A stretch of 64,000 nucleotides of DNA. Origin: Chloropicon primus. Its lineage: Eukaryota > Chlorophyta > Chloropicophyceae > Chloropicales > Chloropicaceae. The stretch covers positions 124,001 to 188,000 of the forward strand of contig CP060772.1 in assembly GCA_023205875.1 (NCBI GenBank), read 5' to 3'. A model generated the notes under the pieces. That model was not told the origin of the DNA, searched no databases, and worked only from the letters and a program-made list of their open reading frames with translations. The first letter of the stretch is position 1; the number at the start of each line of letters is the position of its first letter. The position numbers were made by a program, and so were the translations under genes. This document shows, in pieces, positions 40,789 through 48,988 of this stretch.

Positions 40789-42080
40789 CTTCATGGAAAT
40801 GCATGGAATCATGCATGGAATGGAATGCATGTGGCAGGGTATATATTTGTAATCTATAGATACACAACGCCTTTGAAAGCAATTAGGCCTGGGGGGGGGC
40901 AGAGGCAAGGCCCAGCGGTGGCCAAGCGGAAATACCAGACTAGAATTACGGGAAAAATGTTTTACTCCCAATTTGCGACTTAACGTCCCTTCCACGCCAC
41001 GGCTGACATAAAGTGGTGGACAAAATGACGAAAACTTGCTTTCCATCCACCAAGACACGAGGAGGATGACGGCAAGCCACCCACCCCAGGAAAACGAAAA
41101 CCTCTGCTGTCCCAACTCAAACCATTGCACAGTACTGCAAAGGTTTTCTCGTGCTGAAAAGTGCTAAACTCTGCTTGTGCGAACGACGAAGGAGGACGGA
41201 CAGGAACAGAGGGAACAGAGGGAACGATTTTGTGACTCTTTAGTGCTTCTTTGGAGGACGGAAACAAGGGTCCGTCCCTCTCTTGTTGGCGGTATATAAC
41301 TCAATAAAGGCAAGCCTCGGCACTCTCCCAAATACGACTTTCGGAAAACTCGAAACACGAGATCGGCTCCAGCACGGTTTTACCACTAAATACGAATTTC
41401 GGAAATGTTGAAACACTTCAAATGTGAACAAGTCCGTACGTTCGATTGGAAACGTTCGAACTTGTTCCATGGGACGGAACGAAAAGATGGTGGCCCCATG
41501 TGGTAAATCTATTCCCCCGTCCATGGTTTGGGGAATCGAGTCGAGTGCGCGTTTAACTTCTTTCGAAGAATTAAGCACGGAATCCAGATTTCGGGCGCGA
41601 GAGCCGGGGTGGGAACGTGAGAACGAGGGCGGAGGATGGAGGGGGGGGGAGGAAGTCTTGGGTTGTGCGTTTGAGGTGCGTCTGAGGTGGACAAAGGCGG
41701 GACCTTGGAGAGCCTAAAAGAGTCTTCGGATAGAACGCAACCAAAAAAAAAAAAGTATCGGACCTCCTTCGTCGACAAACAAAACTTTGTTTACCTTCTT
41801 CTTCCTGGAGGCCACCAAGGAGAGGCCAAAAGTGCTACGCTTTCCCTGAGGTGGACAAAGGCCCCTTGACTCGGATGGATGCATTGATCCGATACGTGAG
41901 GCCAATAAAATTGTCGTAACGCTTGCGGGAGGAAGCTAGCGCTCGTAACGCTTGCGGGGGAGGGGAAGGTTGTCGAGGTTGGGTTTCGTTGTCCGTTTCA
42001 CCAAAAAGTTTTTTCGAGGGAGGAGGGTGTGTTGTGAATCGACAAGAAAAGGAAGGAGGGGATTGAGTTTGAGTTGAAAG
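40789..42080. other. Long intergenic region, no gene recognised
   Basis: 1.3 kb between two plus-strand genes. It holds TGTAA at 40848, a TATATAA word at about 41293, and a short direct repeat (AATACGA then TTTCGGAAA) at 41331 and 41389. The phrase GAGGTGGACAAAGGC occurs at about 41687 and 41849, and CGTAACGCTTGCGGG twice at about 41915 and 41945. ORFs here are short and without domains. Confidence 0.4.
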
Positions 42081-44261
42081 ATGGCTTGGAACATGATACC
42101 GCCTCCAGATGGAGAGCTGAAGCTCCAGGACGGGGACTTTGTGGACGACGTGGAAGACAAGGACGTTGGTGAGGTGCTTGACTACCTGTTGAGGGATGGG
42201 AGTCCTGGACCGAATGGGACACGGTCGAGGGAAGGGATCCCGGCTGGGAAGAAGGGCAATGCCGAAAAGGAGAAGAAGGCGGGAGGAGGGATGCCGAACT
42301 TGTCCCTGAAAATCAAGAGGAAGGACAGCGGGGAGGTGGTGAAGCTGGAGAACGGGACCGAGAACGGGAACGGTGCCGGTGGGAAGCCTCTGACGGGGAA
42401 GCCGTTGTCGATACAGGTGGTCAAGAGGCGAGGATCTTCTGACAGCAGTGGCCTGATGAAGAAGAGGAATTCAGATGCCGCGGGAGGATTCAATACTTCT
42501 TACGTGCTCGACGGCGAGGACGAGGTCGCCACACCGACGAAGAAGACGAGGGTGAACAGCTTCCGGTCACCGAGTGAGAGCCAAGCTAACTCGGAGAATG
42601 ATTCTGGCATTCTGTCTCGCAGTGGATCGCTTAACTTTGGAAGGCCGCAGGACGGGAACAATGCCTGGGCTACGATGAATGAGAGGATCCGAAGGTTCAG
42701 CCCTCAGAAGAGCGACGGGGGGACCAACAAGGGGTCCTTCTCCTCGGAAGCGGAAGCGGAGACGTCCCCCTCGAGGACAGGCCTTTCCTTCAAGAAAGCC
42801 CTGGAGAAGGGCGAAGATTTGAGTGCCGAGGAGGTGAGGAAGTACTCGAACGGAAGCGAGGAAGCCAAGTACTTGATCAAGTCGATGGCAGCGGAGACCA
42901 GGAAGGCTTACTTCAAGCTCATCGACAAGCGAATCATCTCCGAGTATGACGTGGACAATATGTGCTTGCAGACGTTGACCAGGCTGGGAGACAAGGAGGC
43001 CTGCGAGGTGCTGAAGGTTCTCGAGAAGGAAGCGAGGTTCTCGTCCTTCAGGAACGTGAGCGCGTACTTGGCCCAAATCATCAACAACTTCCGGCACGAG
43101 AGGAACAAGCAGGCAGCGGCTGGCATTGTCGTGACCGAGATGAAGGTTTCCCCGGGGCAAAACGGGAACCCTTCCTCGGAGGTCTCCAAGATCCCGGAGC
43201 TCCCGGAGTCGATACAGAAGCGGCTTGACTTTCTGTTCACCAGCGGTCAGATCTCCAAGTCCATGATGAACCCCTTGCTGTACGAGCACCTGGCCTCCCT
43301 GCCGGAGTCCGGCGCCATGGCCGTGCTCGTGACCCTGGAAGGGATCGATATGAAGAAGATCAGGAACTTCACTGCGTTCTTCATCTCGTTATGTAACAAA
43401 TGCAGGAAGGAAAGCCAGTACGGGTCTCGGTCGAGGTTCTCTCCTTCGCATGGTGACTCACCAAAGTGGAGGAGAGGCGGCGGTCAACTGGCCAGGCATT
43501 TCAGAACCTCCCCAGGGGACCACAACAGGTGGGCCAGGGGGAGCCCCCAGGGGGGCGGCCAATCTGACCTCAAGGACCACACAAAGTACCAGAAGGCTCT
43601 GGGCGTGAGGGTCCACGAGCTGCACAAGCTTAGCCCTTTTGCGATGTACACGCCGGCCAGCGTAGCGTTGAAGCTCCAGAACTTGCACGACAAAGGGATC
43701 ACCTTTGTGACGCTGTTGGACGACAGGAGTTGGAAGACGCTGTCCACGATGGAGGAAAGCATTGTGAGCAACGTCGTGTCGGATGTGGGAGATCGGCTGA
43801 AGCAAGACATGATGATGCCGGACGACGGCAAGTTCACCAAGATCAGGAACTTGAACGCTTTCTTCCTTGATCTGGTGAAGAAGCAGAGCGACCTGATCAA
43901 CACCGGACTGGGCGGTTCGTCGAGTCATGGCACCCCGCCTGGCAGAGCCATGGCAGGCGGCTTCGGTACCCCATCACCTCCACCGTTCTTCACCAAGGCG
44001 TTAGACCCCAAGAGGTTTGACGAGCTGTCGGAGGAGACGAGGAAGGAGCTCGACATGCTGGTCGCGTCCAGCGGGGGCCTCCTGGACCACGGCATGTTTG
44101 ACATGAGGGCGGTCAAGCTCCTGGCGAGGCTCGGGGACACCAACATGAAGCTGGCTTGCACCCAGCTCAGGAAGGTCGACACGAGAAGGATCAGAAACTT
44201 GTTTGCTTTCTTCCTCGGCATGTGCAGGAACTACATCAACGGAGAGTTACTCAAGAAATGA
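42081..44261 (+). CDS. Protein with four hnRNP-Q/R acidic-domain-like (NURR) helical repeats
   Basis: Single exon, 726 residues. After a disordered, Ser/Lys/Gly-rich N-terminal 260 residues come four similar helical repeats of about 70-85 residues: near 275-350, 375-450, 515-600 and 635-720. Each ends with a pattern like IRNFTAFFISLCNKC, IRNLNAFFLDLVKK or IRNLFAFFLGMCRN. This pattern resembles the acidic / NURR domain of SYNCRIP (hnRNP Q), which binds RNA. An RG/RGG-like GDSPKWRRGGG linker separates repeats 2 and 3. No RRM is present, so it is not a canonical hnRNP Q. Role in RNA binding is inferred. Confidence 0.65.
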   Translation: MAWNMIPPPDGELKLQDGDFVDDVEDKDVGEVLDYLLRDGSPGPNGTRSREGIPAGKKGNAEKEKKAGGGMPNLSLKIKRKDSGEVVKLENGTENGNGAGGKPLTGKPLSIQVVKRRGSSDSSGLMKKRNSDAAGGFNTSYVLDGEDEVATPTKKTRVNSFRSPSESQANSENDSGILSRSGSLNFGRPQDGNNAWATMNERIRRFSPQKSDGGTNKGSFSSEAEAETSPSRTGLSFKKALEKGEDLSAEEVRKYSNGSEEAKYLIKSMAAETRKAYFKLIDKRIISEYDVDNMCLQTLTRLGDKEACEVLKVLEKEARFSSFRNVSAYLAQIINNFRHERNKQAAAGIVVTEMKVSPGQNGNPSSEVSKIPELPESIQKRLDFLFTSGQISKSMMNPLLYEHLASLPESGAMAVLVTLEGIDMKKIRNFTAFFISLCNKCRKESQYGSRSRFSPSHGDSPKWRRGGGQLARHFRTSPGDHNRWARGSPQGGGQSDLKDHTKYQKALGVRVHELHKLSPFAMYTPASVALKLQNLHDKGITFVTLLDDRSWKTLSTMEESIVSNVVSDVGDRLKQDMMMPDDGKFTKIRNLNAFFLDLVKKQSDLINTGLGGSSSHGTPPGRAMAGGFGTPSPPPFFTKALDPKRFDELSEETRKELDMLVASSGGLLDHGMFDMRAVKLLARLGDTNMKLACTQLRKVDTRRIRNLFAFFLGMCRNYINGELLKK

Positions 44262-44527
44262 TCAAATTGTTTTTTATTTTGGCAAAGGCAAACAAGAACA
44301 GACAAGCAGGCAGGCATCATGCTTGTGTGCAAGCATGACGATGAACACACACACACACACACACACACTCATCCTATATAATATTGACAATTTGTACATT
44401 TTCAATTTTCTTTTGGTATGCTCCGTTAGTTTTGTGCAAAGGTCGTTTCAGTTTCCGTTCCTCGAAATGACCATGCCGCCCATGTAGGGCAGCTCGTACT
44501 AACAAACGCGTGTGCAACCCTGAGGAG
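44262..44527. repeat. Short gap with (CA)n microsatellite
   Basis: A CACACA run lies at about 44346-44368. AT-rich 3'UTR sequence of the preceding gene; nothing else was seen. Confidence 0.5.
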
Positions 44528-44782
44528 TTACACATGTTTTGGTTCACGCAAGTGCTTGAGAAGGATGTTGCGTGCCCCGTTCGCATCCCGATCGCACTTG
44601 AAGCCACACTCCTGGCACTTGTAAACCTTTGCTCCACCCAGGTTCTCCTTGATGTGTCCGCACCTGCCACAGGTCTTGGAGGTGTACTCCTCCGTCACCA
44701 CCTTTCGCCACCATCCGTGTTGCTTTTCGTGCCGCTGGCCACGACAAGAGGCAGGGAAGGGCGAGAAGGGATCATCGAGCAA
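44528..44782 (-). pseudogene. TnpB/Fanzor C-terminal zinc-ribbon remnant
   Basis: An 84-codon open stretch without an ATG. Its last about 60 residues match the end of OrfB/TnpB and eukaryotic Fanzor nucleases: EEYTSKTCGRCGHIKENLGG, then KVYKCQECGFKC, then DRDANGARNIL. These are the CxxC...CxxC zinc ribbon and the final RuvC Asp segment (DxDANGARN). The rest of the nuclease (wedge, REC, first RuvC motifs) is not found in the next 2 kb upstream, which holds tandem repeats and the leader of another gene. A pyrimidine-rich CTTGTCGTGGCCAG at about 44741-44755 on this strand looks like a 3' splice site, so it may once have been a last exon. As a nuclease it cannot be functional alone. Confidence 0.8.
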
Positions 44783-45369
44783 ACCTTTCCTCCTCCTCCT
44801 CCTTCCTCCATGGAATGGACTCTCTCTCCTCCTCCGTCAATCAAGTGATGGCTCTTTGGAAAGAGAGCGAGAGAGACCAAGACCAAGACCAAGAGACACA
44901 TACACATGCAATGGATGGATCAATCCCGATCCCCTCCTCTCCTCCCCCTGCTTCATCCCCCTGCTTCATCTCCTCTGTACTTCCTCCTCATTCTCATCAA
45001 GTGATGGCTCTTTGGAAAGAGAGCGAGAGACCAAGACGAAGACCAAGACCAAGACCAAGATCAAGAGACACATACACATGCAATGGATGGATCAATCCCG
45101 ATCCCCTCTCCTCCCCCTGCTTCATCCCCCTGCTTCATCTCCTCTGTACTTCCTCATTCTCATCAAGTGATGGCTCTTTGGAAAGAGAGCGAGAGACCAA
45201 GACCAAGACCAAGACCAAGACCAAGAGACACATACACATGCAATGGATGGATCAATCCCGATCCCTTCCCTTCCCCCTTCCCCTTCCCTTCATTCATTCA
45301 TTCTCATCTCCTGATCTGCTCCATCTTCCTCTCCTTTGGATCGTCTTTCCTCGAAAGCCGCCGGCCGCC
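44783..45369. repeat. Three-copy tandem repeat (156/176 bp) upstream of AdoMetDC-ODC leader
   Basis: TCAAGTGATGGCTCTTTGGA starts at 44841, 44997 and 45173. Each unit then has a GAGAGACCAAGACCAAG tract of variable length, ACATACACATGCAATGG and a TCAATCCCGATCCC block. Period change (156 to 176) comes from expansion of the CAAGAC hexamer. The first part of each unit is the recurrent promoter element. Confidence 0.85.
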
Positions 45370-45978
45370 ATGGACCTGACGTGGACGTGTACATTTCCCA
45401 CTGTAGAGCCGGCCTGCGCCACGTGCTCGAGGAAGGTAAGAGAAAGCGATCACGAAGGCGGCTTGGATGGACACGATAGGAGATAAGAGAGGGATCATCG
45501 GATTCCTCGTCTCATCCTCTTTCGAAAGAGTCCGAGCTTGACCCATGGGACGTCATGATGAGGTCTGGGAGTTGCAAACACCATGGTTTGGAGCAAGTGT
45601 CTTGGGTCATCCTAGCCCATGAGTGGCGGAAATGGAAGGGGAGGAAGAAGGATGAGTCGCTTAATACCGGTATTACCGCAATCCTTGCCTCACGCTCTTT
45701 CGTTTGGTTACCCACATGACCCTTTTGACGTCAAGATCGAAGATGTTCTGACGGATTACTCGACATTCTTTCTTGGTGTCATCATGCAGGCCACAAGTGA
45801 TCACTGGTGGGGATCCCCTTTGCGTTTCGGTTTTGAAGGATTCCGGTGCTCGGAGCATTGGAGAAAGTTCTGGAGAAGATCTTGATCCAAGGAGAGGAGG
45901 AAGAGTTTGGTTGCTTTTGACTTTTTGGTATTAGTATTATTTTCTCTTTTGCAAGTGCAGCGCTGGAATAGGCTGTGA
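45370..45978 (+). promoter_or_regulatory. Putative first uORF of AdoMetDC-ODC mRNA (27 codons, spliced)
   Basis: GCCGCCATGG at 45370 is a strong start context. The 22 codons to 45435 (MDLTWTCTFPTVEPACATCS and on) are followed by a GTAAGAG donor. The best acceptor before the main ORF is CTCTTTTGCAAGTGCAG ending at 45960. Joining them adds five codons and TGA at 45976-45978, 17 nt before the second uORF. The intron (525 nt) contains another open stretch (45619-45885) with no recognised domain. The splice is inferred. Confidence 0.4.
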
Positions 45979-45995
45979 ACTTGCTCTCACTTGTT

Positions 45996-46154
45996 ATGGA
46001 AGGGGAGTCAAGTGAGTCGGAGTCATCACTACCGTTTCAGTTGACAAGTAACTTTGCAGTGTATGCAGCAGACGTGAGCGATTTGAGGCAGTGGGGGATT
46101 GTAGCAAAGTACTGCGACAAGGGCTACGAGGACTGCGTGAAGATTCCCAGCTGA
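45996..46154 (+). promoter_or_regulatory. AdoMetDC-type conserved uORF (52 codons, ends Pro-Ser-stop)
   Basis: ATG at 45996, TGA at 46152-46154, 71 nt before the AdoMetDC-ODC start. The C-terminal part WGIVAKYCDKGYEDCVKIPS aligns without gaps to the end of the plant AdoMetDC small uORF (pattern GI..K....Y..C.K.PS then stop, from family knowledge). That plant uORF stalls ribosomes when polyamines are high and represses AdoMetDC translation. Shared positions are the final Pro-Ser, Lys at -4, Cys at -6, Tyr at -9, an aromatic at -14 and Lys at -15. Its place directly ahead of an AdoMetDC frame makes chance similarity unlikely. Confidence 0.75.
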
Positions 46155-46225
46155 TAGTGGGTGGGTGAACCAAAGAGTTAGAGAGAGGGTTAGAAGTTAG
46201 AGAGTTAGAGAGAGAGAACACCACG

Positions 46226-48730
46226 ATGACTGGAACATTTTTCCCTCAACCGATTTTTGAGGGGGCGGAGAAGCGCCTGGAGCTGGACTTCGAGCTGGCC
46301 TGCCGGTCCGTGGAGGAAGTGATGGTGGTGGAGAGCGCGGACTCTGACTCCGAGGCCAGCTGCGGCCTCCGTACTTTGAAAGAGGCCGAGTGGAACAAGC
46401 TCTTGCAGCCCGCTGAGTGCTGCATCGTTTCCAGCAAGAGCAACGGGTACTGCGACGCGTACTTGCTGAGCGAGTCTAGCTTGTTCGTGTACGAGTCGAG
46501 GGTGGTGCTGAAAACGTGTGGGAGGACGAAAATTTTGGACGCGGTGCCAGGGATCGTCTCGGCCGCCTTGGAGAACCAGCAAATCGGCTTGAAGCTGAGG
46601 AGGGCCAAGTACTCGAGGTCAGCTTTCAAGTGCCCCGAGCAGCAGCCAGAGCCCCACACGAACTTTTCGCTCGAGGTGGAGGCCCTGAACGGACTCTTCG
46701 GTCACCTGAAAGGCGGCGGGCATGCCTACGTTCTGGGTGACCAGGTGAGCAACGCCCTGTGGCACGTTTACACCGCAGGGCAAGTCCAAGAAATGATCAT
46801 GGAGTCGAGGATCGCCAAGGAGGACCTGATGACCCTTGAGATATGCATGACTGGTCTGGACAGCAAGTACTGCGAGCAGTTCACGTGCGACGCGAATTCG
46901 AACTTGAAGGGAACGAAGAAGAAGCTGAGAACGGAGAGCGGCATTGAGAAAATGCTTGGCTCCCAGGAAGCCATCGACGACTACGTGTTTGATCCTTGCG
47001 GGTACTCCCTCAACTCGGTGAAGGGGGAGACTCTGGTCACCATCCACATCACCCCCGAGGACAGCTTTAGCTATGCCAGCATCGAGGTCTGCGGGATCAA
47101 GAGGTCCGAGGACTTCGACTCGAACGCGTTTGTGCAGCTCGTGGCCGATCTGTTCAAGCCCCAAAGCTTGTACGTCGTGGCAACGTGCGACGGTTTCGCC
47201 TCAGCTTTGGAGTGGTGCGACTGCAAGCTTGGCCACTCTGAGCCTGGCGCGGGCTCCGGGCAGATGTTTGAGAAGCTGTTCTCAGCCAACCAGGTCATGA
47301 CTAGGTACGGCAACTGCGCCTTCCACGCCTTCGCTTCCGATGGCGTGAGGGAGGAGTTCGGCTCTGGCAACATGGCGGCCAAGCTCGACAAGCCGCCTTT
47401 CTCGCCAATCACTGTTCTCAGGGAGGACGGCATGTCCTTCTCCGACTCGTCCAGCAGCGGCAGTAGCGAAGAGGCCCAGAGAGACGAGACTCTCCTTCCT
47501 TTGAGCGAGTCTGACATGGACACCAATTTTGTGAAGCGTGTTAGGGCGGACACGATCGAGACGTCCAACTGCGTCGAAAGATACGCGGGCTGCAAGATCA
47601 GGGAGTTGGGCCTTGAGGACACTTTCTACGTCTTTGATCTGGGCAACGTTTACCGGAGGATGAAGACGTGGCAGAGGCTCTTGCCTAGGGTAAAGCCCTT
47701 CTATGCGGTCAAGTGCAACCCTGATCCGGGCGTGCTTTCCACCCTGGCGTCCCTGGGCACTGGTTTTGATTGCGCATCCCAAATGGAGCTCGAGTCCGTC
47801 CTGTCCCTCGGAGTTTCTCCAGATTCGGTGGTCTACGCGAACGCCTGCAAGCGACCCAGCGACCTCAGGCACATGAGGCAGACCGGAACCCTCTTGACCA
47901 CCTTTGACTCGGAGAGCGAGCTCCTGAAGATCAAGCAGTACCACCCCTCTGCCCAAGTCGTGCTGAGAATCAGGGCAGACGACCCGAACGCGCGGTGCTA
48001 CCTTGGCAACAAGTACGGGGCCGAGACTTACGAGGTGGAGCACCTGCTGAGGAAGACCATCGAGCTCGGGCTGAACCTCGTTGGAGTCAGCTTCCACGTG
48101 GGAAGCGGCGCGAGCGATCCAGAGGCCTTCAGAATGGCCATTGGCCTGGCCAGGCAGGTTTTCAACGCCGCCCTGGCGCTCGGGATCACCACGATGGACT
48201 TGCTCGACATCGGAGGAGGCTTCAGCGGGGGCACGGGCGACGGCACCGAGGCCTTGGGAAAAGTGGCGAGAGTCATCAGAGCGAGTCTTGACAAGCACTT
48301 TGGGGAGGAGGGAAGGTACAGGATCATTGCGGAGCCTGGGAGGTACTTCTCCGAGGGAGCCTGCTCCCTCTTCACTTGCGTCTATGGCAAGAGGAGGAGG
48401 GAAGAAAAGATGGAGTACTGGCTCACGGACGGTCTCTACGGTTCGATGAACTGCGTGATCTACGACCACGCCAAGCTCGCTCCCAAGCCGTTTTTCCTCA
48501 AGTCCTCGGCGCCCGTGGAGGACCTGGACTTGTATTCTTCCACCCTCTTCGGGCCAACTTGTGATGGCTTGGACACCGTGCTCAAGGACGTGATGATGCC
48601 AAGGCTCGACAACGGGGACTGGATCATTTTCCCTGCGATGGGCGCCTACACCATCTCGGCCGCTTCCAACTTCAACGGCATCTCTGCCTGCGACCCACAA
48701 ATCTTTTACGTGGTGTCCAAGACAGAATAA
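46226..48730 (+). CDS. Bifunctional S-adenosylmethionine decarboxylase / ornithine decarboxylase
   Basis: Single-exon fusion of 834 residues: AdoMetDC (about 1-400), a short Ser/acidic hinge (about 405-450), ODC (about 451-834). AdoMetDC part: FEGAEKRLEL with both N-terminal Glu, self-cleavage site LLSESSLF (cut predicted between Glu83 and Ser84, making the pyruvoyl group), catalytic KTCG Cys98, GYSLN Ser about 260 and IHITPE His about 274. Spacings equal the human enzyme (68, 82, 229, 243). ODC part: PLP Lys about 496 in PFYAVKCN, SFHVGSG, DIGGGF, EPGRYF and catalytic Cys about 779 in GPTCDGLD. All key residues are intact, so both activities are expected, giving putrescine and decarboxylated AdoMet. 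The same domain order is known from apicomplexan parasites. Confidence 0.95.
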   Translation: MTGTFFPQPIFEGAEKRLELDFELACRSVEEVMVVESADSDSEASCGLRTLKEAEWNKLLQPAECCIVSSKSNGYCDAYLLSESSLFVYESRVVLKTCGRTKILDAVPGIVSAALENQQIGLKLRRAKYSRSAFKCPEQQPEPHTNFSLEVEALNGLFGHLKGGGHAYVLGDQVSNALWHVYTAGQVQEMIMESRIAKEDLMTLEICMTGLDSKYCEQFTCDANSNLKGTKKKLRTESGIEKMLGSQEAIDDYVFDPCGYSLNSVKGETLVTIHITPEDSFSYASIEVCGIKRSEDFDSNAFVQLVADLFKPQSLYVVATCDGFASALEWCDCKLGHSEPGAGSGQMFEKLFSANQVMTRYGNCAFHAFASDGVREEFGSGNMAAKLDKPPFSPITVLREDGMSFSDSSSSGSSEEAQRDETLLPLSESDMDTNFVKRVRADTIETSNCVERYAGCKIRELGLEDTFYVFDLGNVYRRMKTWQRLLPRVKPFYAVKCNPDPGVLSTLASLGTGFDCASQMELESVLSLGVSPDSVVYANACKRPSDLRHMRQTGTLLTTFDSESELLKIKQYHPSAQVVLRIRADDPNARCYLGNKYGAETYEVEHLLRKTIELGLNLVGVSFHVGSGASDPEAFRMAIGLARQVFNAALALGITTMDLLDIGGGFSGGTGDGTEALGKVARVIRASLDKHFGEEGRYRIIAEPGRYFSEGACSLFTCVYGKRRREEKMEYWLTDGLYGSMNCVIYDHAKLAPKPFFLKSSAPVEDLDLYSSTLFGPTCDGLDTVLKDVMMPRLDNGDWIIFPAMGAYTISAASNFNGISACDPQIFYVVSKTE

Positions 48731-48988
48731 TAATGATTGAGAAAGGATGCAGGTGGACACCTACCTTTTTCAAGTAGTTTGCAATCCATGATCATGATGA
48801 GAGAACGACGATGATGAGAGAACGACGATGATGAGAGAACGACGGCGTCGGACGGTCGTGCATTAGGAAACTGGTGGTGTGCAAAAGCTCTTCTTCTCTT
48901 TCGAATCAATCACGCGCGTGATCGTTTTTAATTGGGGTTTATTAGAGTCTGAGAGCACACACACACACACACACACAGAGAACCGGAC
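48731..48988. repeat. Convergent gap with (CA)n microsatellite
   Basis: Contains three copies of GAGAGAACGACGATGAT-like sequence (about 48800-48842) and a (CA)n run at about 48955-48977. No gene is seen. Confidence 0.5.

Noticed and set aside
39403-41130. Minus-strand ORF of 575 codons opposite the Doa10/MARCH6 gene
   Set aside because: Shadow of a clearly conserved plus-strand gene; no recognisable motif.
44841-45260. CRISPR-like array
   Set aside because: The three units are contiguous tandem duplicates with shared internal sequence, not short repeats with unique spacers, and the genome is eukaryotic.
45619-45885. ORF of 88 codons inside the putative AdoMetDC leader intron
   Set aside because: No domain or splice support. 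Both strands were looked at for a missing Fanzor part without success.
47282-48760. Minus-strand ORF of 492 codons opposite the ODC half
   Set aside because: Shadow of the ODC frame, no domain.
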